Source: Acinetobacter sp. WCHAc010034 (GTDB lineage Bacteria; Pseudomonadota; Gammaproteobacteria; Pseudomonadales; Moraxellaceae). Taken from it: a stretch of 64,000 bases of DNA. Position numbers and translations under genes: made by a program. Position 1 is the first letter of the stretch, and the number at the start of each line of letters is the position of its first letter. Below, in pieces: positions 1-10,102 of the stretch. The notes under the pieces were generated by a model. The model saw only the letters and a program-made list of their open reading frames with translations. It searched no databases and was not told the DNA's origin. The stretch is taken from NCBI RefSeq assembly GCF_001696615.3, contig NZ_CP032279.1, forward strand, positions 1,364,001 to 1,428,000. The letters are read 5' to 3'.

Positions 1-487
1 CGCCAATGCCCAGCGCGCCGCCTGAACCGCCCTCACCCAGCACGGTGGCAATGACCGGCACTTTCAGGCTGGACATTTGCGCAAGGCTGGTCGCAATCGC
101 TTCGGCCTGGCCGCGCTCTTCTGCGCCAACGCCCGGATATGCGCCCATGGTGTCAATAAAGGTAAATACCGGCAGGTTAAAGCGTTCCGCCATATCCATC
201 AGGCGCTGCGCCTTGCGGTAGCCTTCCGGATTGCTCATGCCGAAGTTATGCTGCAGTTTCTCGCGCGTGCTGCGCCCGCGGTGCTGTCCAACCACCATCA
301 CCGGCTGGCCTTCAAAGCGCGCAAGGCCGCCGACCATCGCGCCGTCATCACCGAATAAGCGATCACCATGCAAAGCATCAAACTCAGTAAAAATTTCACC
401 CACATAATCCAAGTATTGCGGACGCTCTGGATGACGTGCAATTTGAACTGTAGCCCATGCCTTAGATTGCGCTGCTTTATTTCTCAT
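1..487 (-). CDS. accA: Acetyl-CoA carboxylase carboxyltransferase subunit alpha, 5' part only
   Basis: Partial gene: the first 162 codons are present and the rest lies beyond position 1. AccA is the alpha subunit of the carboxyltransferase that moves CO2 from carboxy-biotin to acetyl-CoA, the first step of fatty acid synthesis. Reading the minus strand from ATG 487-485 gives [11 protein letters not shown], then the family segments [54 protein letters not shown] and [12 protein letters not shown]. The last two are the acyl-CoA/oxyanion-binding core of the crotonase-like fold. The N-terminus is the short form I recall from Acinetobacter AccA (about 273 aa in total). It lies 33 bp downstream of ppx on the same strand, so the two may be cotranscribed. 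An in-frame stop just upstream rules out a longer N-terminus; the SD is weak. Confidence 0.93.
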   Translation of the reverse strand, partial: MRNKAAQSKAWATVQIARHPERPQYLDYVGEIFTEFDALHGDRLFGDDGAMVGGLARFEGQPVMVVGQHRGRSTREKLQHNFGMSNPEGYRKAQRLMDMAERFNLPVFTFIDTMGAYPGVGAEERGQAEAIATSLAQMSSLKVPVIATVLGEGGSGGALGIG

Positions 488-520
488 AGGTCGACCATTA
501 TCCCTGAATTAACCCATCTG

Positions 521-2041
521 TTAATCGATAAACTGTTCCGACTGAATATTCAATTCAATATCCCAATGCTTGAACTGCACTTGTTCATCATGCAAGTCCG
601 CAACAAGCAGAGGCCATTGCTTGGCATCGCCAGAAACACTGAGCTGCCATTGTTGCGCATTGCCGGCGCTTAATTCAATGGCAGGAAGCATCTCATCGCT
701 GCGGCTGTGATTCAGCAAAACTGCTAAACGCAGCAATAGACATAAGTAAACAAGTTTGCTACCGCCGACTTTCATCACATCGGCGCGGGCATCGCTGCGC
801 AGCTTGCGGCGGTGGTGCGCTACCAGATGCGACAGGTGATTCTGATCAATCTGCGAAAAGCCCGGAATATCTGAATGCTGCAGCAGATAGGCGCCATGGC
901 GGTGATAGCTGCTGTGGCTGATCGCCAAGCCAATTTCGTGCAGATAGGCAGCGCGGCGCAGCAGGTCGCTGTCATCGCTACTTAATTCCAGCTGCAGCGC
1001 GACATTGTCAAACAGCTGCTGCGCGGTAGCCACCACGCGCTCGGCCTGCTTGGCGTCGGCATTGTAGCGCCCGATCAGCGCATGCACGGAGCGGTCACGG
1101 ATGTCTTCGTGCTGAAAGCGCCCAAGCAGGTCATACATCACGCCTTCGCGCAAAGCGCCGTCTGAATACACCAGCTTATCAATGCCCAGCACCTCAAATA
1201 CGGCATATAAAATGGCAATCCCGGCTGGCAAAACTGCCCGGCGGTCTTCCTTCAGCCCGTCAAACTCCATTTCTGCAACGTGCTTGTACTTCAGCAGCTT
1301 GTCTTTTAATTTTTCCAGCCCTTCGCGGGTCAGCTCTTCGCGCTCGTTGCTCCAGCCCATGTTGACGGTAATCTGGCGGCAGGCCTTAATGGTTCCGCTG
1401 GAGCCGACCACGGTATCCCAGCCGGCGGCTTTATAGGTATTGGCGATGCCGGATAATTCCTTGCGGGCAGCGGTCACGGCCTTATCAAAGCTCTTCTGAT
1501 TGACTTCGCCTTCGGCAAAATAGGCCTTGGTAAATGCCACGCAGCCCATCTGCACAGATTCGGTGTGAATCGGCTCAAATTCTTCGCCGATAATCAGTTC
1601 GGTCGAGCCGCCGCCGATATCAATCACCAGGCGCCGGCCGCTGTTGGCCATGGTATGCGATACGCCCAGGTAAATCAGCCGGGCTTCTTCACGGCCGGCA
1701 ATAATTTCGATGGGCTTCGGCAAAATTTCAGCGGCTTTCTGAATAAATTCATGGCCATTTTTGGCCTGGCGCAAGGCATTGGTGGCTACAATCCGCAGGC
1801 GGTTCGGCTGCACCGAGCTTAAGCGCCCGACAAAGCGCGCCAGGCAAGCCAAGCCCCGCTGCTGCGCGGCTTCGGTTAAGTTTTTATTTTCATCCAAACC
1901 GGCTGCCAGCTGCACTTTTTCTGACATTGAAGCAACTTTTTTTACTTCACCGTGATCAACGCGCGCAATCGCCAGGTGAAAGCTGTTTGACCCCATATCA
2001 ATAGCAGCAAGTAATTCTTCATCAATCAAAAAATCAGACAT
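521..2041 (-). CDS. ppx: Exopolyphosphatase
   Basis: 506 aa, full length for the Ppx/GppA family. It hydrolyses terminal phosphates from inorganic polyphosphate; family members can also act on pppGpp. The N-terminal actin-like ATPase-fold domain has the phosphate-1 loop AIDMGSNSFHLAI (about residues 13-25), a GREEARL segment whose Glu (about 119-120) matches the catalytic Glu of E. coli Ppx, and the second phosphate loop VIDIGGGSTELIIG (about 139-152). An HD-like C-terminal region follows, with YLHEIGLAISHSSYHRHGAYLL. It is transcribed toward accA and divergently from trxA. The long form with the C-terminal domain favours Ppx over GppA, but the two are hard to separate by eye. Confidence 0.93.
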   Translation of the reverse strand: MSDFLIDEELLAAIDMGSNSFHLAIARVDHGEVKKVASMSEKVQLAAGLDENKNLTEAAQQRGLACLARFVGRLSSVQPNRLRIVATNALRQAKNGHEFIQKAAEILPKPIEIIAGREEARLIYLGVSHTMANSGRRLVIDIGGGSTELIIGEEFEPIHTESVQMGCVAFTKAYFAEGEVNQKSFDKAVTAARKELSGIANTYKAAGWDTVVGSSGTIKACRQITVNMGWSNEREELTREGLEKLKDKLLKYKHVAEMEFDGLKEDRRAVLPAGIAILYAVFEVLGIDKLVYSDGALREGVMYDLLGRFQHEDIRDRSVHALIGRYNADAKQAERVVATAQQLFDNVALQLELSSDDSDLLRRAAYLHEIGLAISHSSYHRHGAYLLQHSDIPGFSQIDQNHLSHLVAHHRRKLRSDARADVMKVGGSKLVYLCLLLRLAVLLNHSRSDEMLPAIELSAGNAQQWQLSVSGDAKQWPLLVADLHDEQVQFKHWDIELNIQSEQFID

Positions 2042-2219
2042 GACTTAAAACAAACCTAGACAGAATTGTGCCTAGAGTAATTCACCAGCCTGCAATTTAA
2101 AAGCCATTTATGCGCCGCTTGAAACGGGAAGCTTATTTTCCCGCAGTTATGACAATTGTGTTACACGATCAGCGCAATCGTGAGCATCAATTAGACAAAC
2201 TGACCATAAAATCCGAAAA

Positions 2220-2247
2220 TTTACATAACCCCCTACACTGTTATAGA
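2220..2247 (+). promoter_or_regulatory. Candidate sigma70 promoter of trxA
   Basis: TTTACA (2220-2225), a 16-base spacer, then TATAGA (2242-2247) preceded by TG, which makes an extended -10. It sits about 60 bases upstream of the trxA start, in the 265-bp gap between the divergent ppx and trxA genes. Predicted by eye only. Confidence 0.45.
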
Positions 2248-2306
2248 CGGCTATGTAATACTAATATTCATAAAGCCATCTTAAAAATTATTCCGGAGCA
2301 GAATCC

Positions 2307-2633
2307 ATGTCAGGCAATATTGTAAACACAACTGATGAAAACTTTGACGCAGACGTACTGAAATCTGATGTGCCGGTGCTGGTCGATTTCTGGGCGGGCT
2401 GGTGCGCGCCATGCAAAGCGATTGCGCCGGTCTTAGAAGTGCTGGCTTCTGAATACGAAGGCAAAGTGAAAGTTGTAAAAGTCGATGTGACTGCATGCGA
2501 AGCGACTGCTGTAAACTACAATATCCGCAACATTCCGGCTTTGCTGATGTTTAAAAACGGTGAAGTAGTTGCGCAGCAGGTAGGCGCTGCGCCAAAATCC
2601 AAACTGGCTGCGTTTATTGACGAAAACATCTGA
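2307..2633 (+). CDS. trxA: Thioredoxin
   Basis: 108 aa, the usual length of a single-domain thioredoxin. It is a cytoplasmic dithiol-disulfide oxidoreductase that keeps proteins such as ribonucleotide reductase and methionine sulfoxide reductase reduced. The active site is W32-C33-A34-P35-C36, so the usual Gly between Cys and Pro is Ala. The cis-proline loop is NIP at about 75-77. An additional Cys lies at about residue 64 (VTACEA). It is a monocistronic unit with its own terminator, divergent from ppx. The Ala substitution is conservative and I expect normal thioredoxin activity. Confidence 0.95.
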   Translation: MSGNIVNTTDENFDADVLKSDVPVLVDFWAGWCAPCKAIAPVLEVLASEYEGKVKVVKVDVTACEATAVNYNIRNIPALLMFKNGEVVAQQVGAAPKSKLAAFIDENI

Positions 2634-2656
2634 TTTCAAGCGGACGCAGACTGCAG

Positions 2657-2689
2657 AAAATACGCTATTTCCAATAGCGTATTTTTTTT
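2657..2689 (+). terminator. Rho-independent terminator of trxA
   Basis: Inverted repeat AATACGCTATT / AATAGCGTATT with a 3-base loop (TCC), followed by a run of T. It starts about 25 bases after the trxA stop codon. Confidence 0.9.
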
Positions 2690-2698
2690 GCCGATAAA

Positions 2699-2727
2699 TT
2701 GACAAAACCCTGTTTCTCTCTTATATT
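2699..2727 (+). promoter_or_regulatory. Strong sigma70 promoter of rho
   Basis: TTGACA (2699-2704), exactly 17 bases, then TATATT (2722-2727): a near-consensus promoter. The predicted start near 2734 gives a leader of about 230 nt before rho. Rho is autoregulated by attenuation in its leader in E. coli; a long untranslated leader here fits that. A 17-codon frame beginning ATGAATCAG near 2837 lies in the leader without a clear SD and is not called as a gene. Confidence 0.7.
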
Positions 2728-2965
2728 GCTAAGTCAAGAAATAAAGGATCTTCAATCCTGTCATTTTCTTACAAGACACAACACATAAGATCGCCGCCCG
2801 GCAATAGAAATTGTTTTTACACATTTTTCTCCAAACAATGAATCAGTCCTCTGAATTGTTATTATTGTGCAAATACAATTGCGTAATTTAATCGCATGCA
2901 TGCGGCTGAATGTTGCTTCCTTTCCATCCTGTACCCTAGAATTTTTGATTCTTATCTGACCTCCT

Positions 2966-4234
2966 ATGAATTTAACTGAACTCAAGAAAAAACCGATTGG
3001 CGAACTCATCAAAATTGCCGAGTTTATGGGCCTTGAAGGAATGGCGCGTAACCGCAAGCAAGACATCATTTTTGCCATCTTAAAGCGCCATGCAATGAAC
3101 GGCGAAGAGATCTTTGGTGACGGCGTTCTCGAAATTCTGTCGGACGGCTTCGGCTTCCTGCGCTCAGCAGCAGGCTCTTATCTTGCAGGGCCGGACGACA
3201 TCTATGTCAGCCCTTCACAAATCCGCCGCTTCAACCTGCGTACGGGCGACACCATTACCGGCACAATCCGTCCGCCTAAAGAAGGCGAGCGCTATTTTGC
3301 ATTATTAAAAGTTAATCAAATTAACTACGACACCCCTGAAAATTCACGCAATAAAATTTTGTTTGAAAACTTGACCCCTCTGTTCCCGACCGAGCAGCTG
3401 GTGATGGAACTGGGCAACGGCACCACTGAGGACTTAACCGCGCGTGTGGTGGATCTGGTTGCGCCAATCGGCAAAGGCCAGCGTTCAATTATCGTGGCGC
3501 CGCCAAAAGCCGGCAAAACCATGCTGCTGCAGAACATCGCGCAGTCGATTGTCCGCAACAATCCGGAGTGCTTCTTAATTGTGCTGCTGATTGACGAGCG
3601 TCCTGAAGAAGTAACAGAGATGGAGCGCACAGTCCGCGGCGAAGTGATTGCATCGACATTTGATGAATCGCCTGCCCGCCACGTTCAGGTTGCGGAAATG
3701 GTCATTGAAAAAGCCAAGCGCCTGGTCGAGCACAAAAAAGACGTGGTGATCCTGCTGGATTCGATCACCCGCCTGGCGCGCGCCTACAACACAGTGATTC
3801 CGTCTTCAGGCAAAGTGCTGACCGGCGGTGTCGACGCGCATGCCCTGGAGCGCCCGAAGCGCTTCTTCGGCGCAGCCCGGAACATTGAAGAAGGCGGCTC
3901 ACTGACCATCATTTCTACGGCCTTAATTGAAACCGGCAGCAAAATGGATGAAGTGATCTATGAAGAATTCAAAGGCACGGGCAACCAGGAAATTACCCTG
4001 GACCGCCGCATTGCGGAAAAACGCGTGTTCCCGGCCATGAACATCAAGAAATCCGGCACGCGCCGCGAAGAACGCCTGATGTCTGAAGACAACCTGCGCA
4101 AAGTCTGGATCCTGCGCAAGCTGCTGCATACTCAGGATGAGCTGGCGGCCATGGAATTCCTGCTGGACCGCATGAAGGAAACCAAAACCAATGATGAATT
4201 TTTCGATCAAATGAAGCGCAAAGCGTCAAATTAA
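2966..4234 (+). CDS. rho: Transcription termination factor Rho
   Basis: 422 aa, the normal size. Rho is a hexameric RNA-dependent ATPase-helicase that loads on C-rich nascent RNA and stops RNA polymerase. In order: the N-terminal helical Rho_N region (1-45), the RNA-binding cold-shock-like domain with DGFGFLRS (about 60-67) and [13 protein letters not shown] (77-89), then the RecA-like motor with Walker A (APPKAGKT, about 178-185), Walker B ([10 protein letters not shown], about 262-271) and the Q/R-loop region ([10 protein letters not shown]). The start follows a CCTCCT stretch and has no obvious SD, but the N-terminus fits the family. Single-gene unit between two terminators, with a strong promoter and long leader suggesting autoregulation. 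Confidence 0.97.
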   Translation: MNLTELKKKPIGELIKIAEFMGLEGMARNRKQDIIFAILKRHAMNGEEIFGDGVLEILSDGFGFLRSAAGSYLAGPDDIYVSPSQIRRFNLRTGDTITGTIRPPKEGERYFALLKVNQINYDTPENSRNKILFENLTPLFPTEQLVMELGNGTTEDLTARVVDLVAPIGKGQRSIIVAPPKAGKTMLLQNIAQSIVRNNPECFLIVLLIDERPEEVTEMERTVRGEVIASTFDESPARHVQVAEMVIEKAKRLVEHKKDVVILLDSITRLARAYNTVIPSSGKVLTGGVDAHALERPKRFFGAARNIEEGGSLTIISTALIETGSKMDEVIYEEFKGTGNQEITLDRRIAEKRVFPAMNIKKSGTRREERLMSEDNLRKVWILRKLLHTQDELAAMEFLLDRMKETKTNDEFFDQMKRKASN

Positions 4235-4247
4235 GCGGAAAAATCTG

Positions 4248-4278
4248 AAAAGGCTATCTATAACGATAGCCTTTTTAT
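4248..4278 (+). terminator. Rho-independent terminator of rho
   Basis: AAAGGCTATC and GATAGCCTTT arms around a 6-base loop, running into TTTTTATTT, directly after the rho stop codon. Confidence 0.88.
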
Positions 4279-4640
4279 TTGGTTGACTTTGCTTACACAA
4301 AGACACAATTGCCCCGCACTTATGTAAACTTATTTTCAAGCAAATGATTCTAAAAATAATATTCAAAAAAACCTGATGCTTTTTAGGAGCTTATTTAGCA
4401 TTTATCCAATATAAACCTTTCTCTTGATTGTTATTTTCTGTTAATAAATTGCGCATTTTTGCCATTTTTTTGCTCTTTTTTCAGCAGCAGCAGTAGCAAT
4501 TCAAAATGCTCAGTGATAGCATATTTGCATACCAGTTAGGCTGCTCCGCATTGTTAATACCTAAGAATAAATTAGGCATAAAAAAGCGCACAACAGGCTA
4601 ACTAAGGTTTTTTTTAATCTCATATTTAGAGAGTGATGCC
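4279..4640. other. AT-rich intergenic region between rho and the repeat lipoprotein
   Basis: A 362-bp non-coding stretch, A+T-rich, with no supported open frame on either strand. It must contain the promoter of the downstream lipoprotein; the TTGTTA and CATAAA hexamers around 4550-4585 are only weak matches. An SD-like AGAGAG precedes the ATG at 4641. Confidence 0.5.
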
Positions 4641-4895
4641 ATGTTATTCAAAAAAATCGCTATTGCTGCTGCAGTTGCTACTACTTTAGCTTTCGTTGGC
4701 TGTGCTAAAAAAACTGAAGAAGCTCCTGCTGCTGAAGCTGCTGCTTCTGAAGCTACTGTAGCTGCATCTGAAGCTGAAGCTGCTGCTTCTGCTGCTGCTG
4801 TTGAAGCTGCTCCTGCTTCTGAAGCTGCTGCTTCTGAAGCTGCTCCAGCTGCTGCGTCTGAAGCTGCTCCAGCTGCTTCTGAAGCTGCTCACTAA
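4641..4895 (+). CDS. Small Ala/Ser/Glu-repeat lipoprotein
   Basis: 84 aa. An N-terminal signal peptide (MLFKKIAIAAAVATTLAFVG) ends at Cys21, a likely lipidation site although the residue at -3 is Phe rather than the usual Leu. The mature part is almost only Ala, Ser, Glu and Pro, with SEAA and SEAAPAA units repeated to the end. At DNA level this is a run of near-identical GCTGCTTCTGAAGCTGCT units, so copy number may vary by slippage. It probably adopts an extended or disordered form anchored in the outer membrane. Function unknown. A good SD and a strong terminator support a real, well expressed gene. The same DNA leaves a long open frame on the other strand (Ser/Arg-rich), which I regard as an artefact of the repeats. 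Confidence 0.8.
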   Translation: MLFKKIAIAAAVATTLAFVGCAKKTEEAPAAEAAASEATVAASEAEAAASAAAVEAAPASEAAASEAAPAAASEAAPAASEAAH

Positions 4896-4913
4896 TCCCT
4901 TACGATTAGTCAG

Positions 4914-4945
4914 TAAAAAAGAGAGCCATTGGCTCTCTTTTTTTA
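4914..4945 (+). terminator. Rho-independent terminator of the repeat lipoprotein
   Basis: GAGAGCC (4921-4927), ATT loop, GGCTCTC (4931-4937), flanked by A and T runs that extend the stem. The symmetry would also allow activity on the other strand. Confidence 0.9.
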
Positions 4946-5083
4946 CGCCTGAAACTAAGCAAAGCCCGCCGGCAACAGCCTTAAATACAATCACCGTTTC
5001 CAGCCTTTGGCTTATCCCAGCTTAGCGCTCAGCGCGCTTAGCCTTCAGGCCGCCGCTGCAAAGCAGGCCCTGCGGATCTGCAT

Positions 5084-5108
5084 AAAAAAAGCAGATCAAT
5101 CGATCTGC
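5084..5108 (-). terminator. Rho-independent terminator of the pheS-pheT-ihfA unit
   Basis: On the minus strand GCAGATC, loop GATT, GATCTGC, then seven T. The left arm lies inside the last codons of ihfA and the stop codon is in the hairpin, so the terminator overlaps the coding end. Confidence 0.85.
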
Positions 5109-5392
5109 TCATTTCCCACACGCTGCCTGAATTTCTGGCCGGCGCGGAAGGTGACTACACGGCGGGCGGAAATCGGAATTTCCTCACCCGTTTTCGGATT
5201 GCGGCCCGGGCGCTGGCGCTTGTCGCGCAGCTCGAAGTTGCCGAAACCAGATAGCTTGACTTGTTCTCCGGAGATGAGCGCCTGGCTGATCTCGTCGAAG
5301 AATAACTCGACCATTTGCTTTGCTTCACGACGGTTTAAACTCGTGAGCTCACTTAAATGATCAGCCATTTCTGCTTTTGTTAATGCTGTCAT
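5096..5392 (-). CDS. ihfA: Integration host factor subunit alpha
   Basis: 98 aa, typical for IHF-alpha. Together with IHF-beta it binds and sharply bends DNA at specific sites, acting in transcription, replication and recombination. The N-terminal dimerisation helices begin [16 protein letters not shown]; the HU/IHF signature [21 protein letters not shown] spans about 48-68; the intercalating Pro lies in the [14 protein letters not shown] arm, followed by [14 protein letters not shown]. The ATG overlaps the pheT stop codon by 4 bases (ATGA), indicating translational coupling, and the pheT-ihfA adjacency is the conserved gamma-proteobacterial order, which separates alpha from beta. Confidence 0.96.
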   Translation of the reverse strand: MTALTKAEMADHLSELTSLNRREAKQMVELFFDEISQALISGEQVKLSGFGNFELRDKRQRPGRNPKTGEEIPISARRVVTFRAGQKFRQRVGNEQID

Positions 5393-7770
5393 GAAGCCCT
5401 CAATGTCGCTTGATAAGTATTTTCCAATACTTGCAGTATGTTATCCATACCCGATTTAATTTCAGCATCCTCAAGGGTGCGTGACGGATGCTGCCAAAGC
5501 AGGGCAAATGCCAGCGAACGCTTGCCCTCTTCAACACCTTGTCCAGTGTACACATCAAACAGCCAGGCAGAATCTAAAAGTTCGCCGCCTGTTTTTTCGA
5601 TAAGCTGCTGAATTTCGCTAACATTAATCTTATCACTAATTAAAAGCGCAATATCACGTCTAACCGATGGAAAACGTGATAATTCTGTAAAATTAGATAC
5701 ATAAGTTTGCAAAATAGCCTGCTGATCCAATTCAGCCACCCAAGTGGCGCTTAAATCCAGCTCAGCTTCCAAAGACGGGTGCAGGCGGCCCAAATAGCCG
5801 ATGGACTGGCCATTGAGCAGAATCTCAGCCGATTGGCCAGGATGCAGCCAGGCGCGCTCTGAGCGCACATATTCCACCTTCAGGCGCGCCGCTGCTAAAA
5901 TCTCTTCCACATCGCCTTTGAAGTCAAAGAAATCCATCTCTGCAGGCTTGCCATGCCAGGATTCTGCAGTGCGCGGGCCGGCAGCGATCAGGGCAAATGC
6001 CGGCACCTGCTTCAGGTCATGAATGCTGGATGCGCCCTGATAGTCAAAACGCAGGCCCAGCTCAAAGAAGCGCACGCGGCTTTGCTGGCGGTTCAGGTTG
6101 TATTGAACGCATGGAATCAGGCTGGACAGCAGAGTTGAGCGCATCACCGCCAGATCGCTGGAAATCGGATTAGCCAAGGCCAGCGGCTGAACTTGCGGAT
6201 TCAGCTGTTTTTCCAGCTTGGCATCGGCAAAGCTGAAGCTGATGGCTTCCTGATAGCCTAGAGTCACTGCAGTCTGGCGCAGCTGCCCCAGTTCAAACTG
6301 GTCTGCATATTTAGCCAGTTTCACAGCCATCACAGGCAGGCTGATTTGAATGTTGTCATAGCCGTGGATGCGCGCCACTTCTTCAATCAAGTCCTGATAG
6401 ATCGCCATGTCGTAGCGGTGCGAAGGAGGCACAACCGTCCATTCACCTTCAGCCTTCACGGTAACAGCGCAGCCTAGGCGGCTCAGCGCATCACTGATGA
6501 ATGCAGATTCAACCGCATAGCCCAGCAGCTGATCGACCTGCGCCTGATTCAGCGCAATCGCTTCGCGCTTCGGCAAAAGCGCAGCCTGCTCTACCGCAGT
6601 AATCGGGCCAAATTCGCCGCCGGCCAATTCAGCAATCAGCTGTGATGCGCGGTGCATTGCCGCCATCGGCAGTTCAAAGTCCACGCCGCGCTCATAGCGC
6701 TGCGAAGCGTCGGTATGCAGGCCAAAACGGCGCGCGCGGCCGGCAATATGCAGCGGCGCAAAGAAAGCGGATTCCAGGAAAATTTCTGCGGTTTCATCGG
6801 TAACGGAAGATGACAGGCCGCCCATGATGCCGGCGATGGCCAATGCTTTCGCATCATCCGCAATCACCATCACATCTTCCTGCAGCTCAACTTCCTGCTC
6901 ATTCAGCAGCACCAGCTTTTCACCGGCAGCCGCCTGGCGCACATGCACCGCGCCTTCAACCTTGCCGCCGTCAAAGGCATGCAGGGGCTGGCCCAGCTCA
7001 ATCAGCACATAGTTGGTGATATCCACCAGAATGCTGTGCTGGCGGATGCCTGAACGCGCCAATGCGCGCTCCATCCATGCCGGCGTCGGCGCTTTGGTGT
7101 TGACGTTTTTAATGACGCGGCCCAGGTAGCGCGGGCAGCCGTCGGTATCGACAATCACAGTTTTCTGATCTGCGATCGCCGCCGCCACTTCCTTAATTTC
7201 AGGCGCAGCCACCGGCAGCTGGTTGATCACGCCAATTTCGCGCGCCACGCCGCGGATGCTGAAGCAGTCGCCGCGGTTCGGCGTAATGCTGATGTCAATC
7301 ACATGATCATCAAGCTCGAGATATTCACGGATGTCCATGCCCACAGGCGCATCTGCCGGAAGCTCCAGCAGGCCGTCAATTTTATCTTCAAGGTCAATTT
7401 CAGACGCGCCGCAAAGCATGCCCTGCGATTCAACGCCGCGCAGCTTGCCTTTCTTGATTTTGAAATCGCCCGGCAGGACAGCGCCGATGGTCGCTACCGG
7501 CGCCTTCATGCCCGCGCGCACATTCGGCGCGCCGCAGACAATCTGCAAAGGCTCGCCGCTGCCGATATTGACTGTTGTTACACGCAGGCGGTCCGCATCC
7601 GGATGCTGCTCCACCGTCAGCACTTCGCCGACTACAACGCCGCTGAACGGCTTGGCGGCAGGCACCATGTCATCCACTTCCAGGCCAAGCATGGTCAGCT
7701 GGTCAGATAAAGTGCCGCTGTCAATTGCCGGGTTAACCCATGCGCGCAGCCAATTTTCGCTAATTTTCAT
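5389..7770 (-). CDS. pheT: Phenylalanyl-tRNA synthetase beta subunit
   Basis: 793 aa starting at [14 protein letters not shown]. The frame is open for 28 more codons upstream, but those codons run through a palindromic repeat and are not family-like, so the internal ATG at 7770 is chosen. With PheS it forms the alpha2-beta2 enzyme charging tRNA-Phe. Visible in order: N-terminal segment, tRNA-binding OB domain (about 40-150, [14 protein letters not shown]), B3/B4 editing domain, B5 domain, pseudo-catalytic core, and the C-terminal anticodon-binding FDX-ACB domain (about 700-793, [13 protein letters not shown]). It follows pheS after a 132-bp spacer with repeats and overlaps ihfA by 4 bases. 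Confidence 0.96.
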   Translation of the reverse strand: MKISENWLRAWVNPAIDSGTLSDQLTMLGLEVDDMVPAAKPFSGVVVGEVLTVEQHPDADRLRVTTVNIGSGEPLQIVCGAPNVRAGMKAPVATIGAVLPGDFKIKKGKLRGVESQGMLCGASEIDLEDKIDGLLELPADAPVGMDIREYLELDDHVIDISITPNRGDCFSIRGVAREIGVINQLPVAAPEIKEVAAAIADQKTVIVDTDGCPRYLGRVIKNVNTKAPTPAWMERALARSGIRQHSILVDITNYVLIELGQPLHAFDGGKVEGAVHVRQAAAGEKLVLLNEQEVELQEDVMVIADDAKALAIAGIMGGLSSSVTDETAEIFLESAFFAPLHIAGRARRFGLHTDASQRYERGVDFELPMAAMHRASQLIAELAGGEFGPITAVEQAALLPKREAIALNQAQVDQLLGYAVESAFISDALSRLGCAVTVKAEGEWTVVPPSHRYDMAIYQDLIEEVARIHGYDNIQISLPVMAVKLAKYADQFELGQLRQTAVTLGYQEAISFSFADAKLEKQLNPQVQPLALANPISSDLAVMRSTLLSSLIPCVQYNLNRQQSRVRFFELGLRFDYQGASSIHDLKQVPAFALIAAGPRTAESWHGKPAEMDFFDFKGDVEEILAAARLKVEYVRSERAWLHPGQSAEILLNGQSIGYLGRLHPSLEAELDLSATWVAELDQQAILQTYVSNFTELSRFPSVRRDIALLISDKINVSEIQQLIEKTGGELLDSAWLFDVYTGQGVEEGKRSLAFALLWQHPSRTLEDAEIKSGMDNILQVLENTYQATLRAS

Positions 7771-7798
7771 TTCGTTAAAAACCTGTAAATCTGAATTC

Positions 7799-7896
7799 CT
7801 GAATCCTCCTCTCACTCCCTCTTTTTCAAGGGGGGAGAACCCTAAGTCACGCATGGACAGCCCCTCTCCTTTCAGGAGAGGTTAGGGAGAGGTCTA
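7799..7896. repeat. REP-like palindromic repeats between pheS and pheT
   Basis: Two palindromic units. CCTCTCCT / AGGAGAGG with a 3-base loop at 7863-7881 is followed by GTTAGGGAGAGG; an imperfect CCCTC...GGGGG unit lies at about 7812-7840. The first unit is closely similar to the minus strand of 62051-62089, showing a dispersed family. It lies between two cotranscribed genes, so it would form RNA hairpins in the pheS-pheT message. Confidence 0.7.
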
Positions 7897-7902
7897 AATT
7901 TT

Positions 7903-8907
<1,005 letters not shown>

Positions 8908-9043
8908 TTAGAAATATATAAAAAACCCGTTATTCTAACAGTTTTTAGCCATGATGATGAAGCGCATTCGCAAGTAAAATTCGCATAGCATCCGGAATTA
9001 AAAAAAGTATAAGATAAGCGCAATATCAATGAGATCAATCATT

Positions 9044-10063
9044 ATGGCGCTCGATCAAATTTGGAAACGGCAGCTGGCTTTAGTTGCCTACGGAAATGAA
9101 TACCTGGGGCAGGATCTGAGTTTCCAGCGCTGGGTGCAGCACGCCATCTTTGATCAGCACAGCTTTCTGTTCCGCGACCTGATTTCACAGCACCTGCTGG
9201 CGCAGCATTTTCAGATTTGGCTGGAAGGCCTGAAAAAGCGCGGAGTTTCCCGCATCAGCCTGCACAGCTCCAGCCTGCTGAATGAGGAAAAAAATCCGAA
9301 CGGCAATGTTGAGCTGCTGCCTTTTGCGCATTTTATTGTCAGCCATGAAGCGCATAAAAAGCAGGCGTGGATTTTCGGCAAGGAGCTGGCGGAATGGTAC
9401 ACCGCCGACAATGACTATGAAGCCCCGCCGGCGCAGCGGCCTGCGCTGCGCCAGGAAACCTTCTGGCGCTTTGAGCTGAATTCTAAATTATCCAAGCTGA
9501 TTGATGCCGACCTGCAGCAGCCGAACTGGAACGATATTCAAGTTTATACCGATAATGAGCTGTTCAGCAGCAAATTCGCTGCCGGCTTTGCAGAACCGGC
9601 GCAGGCTGAGCTGCCTTATTACGGCACAGCCTTGCAGAATATTGAATCTGCAGATGCGCCGCCGCTGTCTTTGCTGCCGACCGATTATCAGGCGGATTAT
9701 GCGCACCGCACGCTGTACCGGCTGGAAGCGCTCTCTGATTTCATTCAAGCCAAAATTCAGCATCCCTATGATGAGGATGGCGCAGTGCTCAGCCCGGAAG
9801 AGCAGCTGAATATCCGCCATTTTTCCCAAAAGCTGGATGATTTAAGCGCAAAATTTATTGTCAAAGCCGCCAATCACTATAAAACCGCGCGCCTCACAGC
9901 AAAAGAAATAACTTCGCCGCTGGAAAGCCATGCCGCCCCTGCTGCCGGCTCCTCTCCGGCAAAGCCCGGCCCTGCAGAGCATAAATCTGGAAAAACCGGG
10001 GTCTTCGCCTTAATTTTAATTACGGTGATTATCTGTATTTTCGCCTATTATTTTGGGCTTTAA
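9044..10063 (+). CDS. Hypothetical protein with a C-terminal membrane anchor
   Basis: 339 aa from MALDQIWKRQLALVAYGNEYL; an ATG five codons earlier (9029) is also possible, but GAG at about 9 bases favours 9044. I do not recognise a family. The body is soluble and mixed alpha/beta, with aromatic-rich segments such as WIFGKELAEWYTADNDYEAPP. A Pro/Ala/Ser-rich linker lies near 290-315 (SHAAPAAGSSPAKPGPAEHKSG), and the last 21 residues form one hydrophobic helix (GVFALILITVIICIFAYYFGL). No signal peptide is seen, so it looks like a tail-anchored inner membrane protein with its bulk in the cytoplasm. It is divergent from pheS and ends at a strong hairpin. Confidence 0.75.
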   Translation: MALDQIWKRQLALVAYGNEYLGQDLSFQRWVQHAIFDQHSFLFRDLISQHLLAQHFQIWLEGLKKRGVSRISLHSSSLLNEEKNPNGNVELLPFAHFIVSHEAHKKQAWIFGKELAEWYTADNDYEAPPAQRPALRQETFWRFELNSKLSKLIDADLQQPNWNDIQVYTDNELFSSKFAAGFAEPAQAELPYYGTALQNIESADAPPLSLLPTDYQADYAHRTLYRLEALSDFIQAKIQHPYDEDGAVLSPEEQLNIRHFSQKLDDLSAKFIVKAANHYKTARLTAKEITSPLESHAAPAAGSSPAKPGPAEHKSGKTGVFALILITVIICIFAYYFGL

Positions 10064-10102
10064 TTGCAGGCTTCAGTAAAGGCCAGCCTATGCATGGCCA
10101 AT

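Noticed and set aside
4686..4994. Long Ser/Arg-rich open frame antisense to the repeat lipoprotein
   Set aside because: Open only because the GCT/TCT/GAA repeat has no stop in this frame; no signal, no SD, and the sense gene has a signal peptide and terminator.
7771..7854. 28-codon N-terminal extension of PheT
   Set aside because: It runs through palindromic repeats and lacks family similarity; [14 protein letters not shown] is the usual start.
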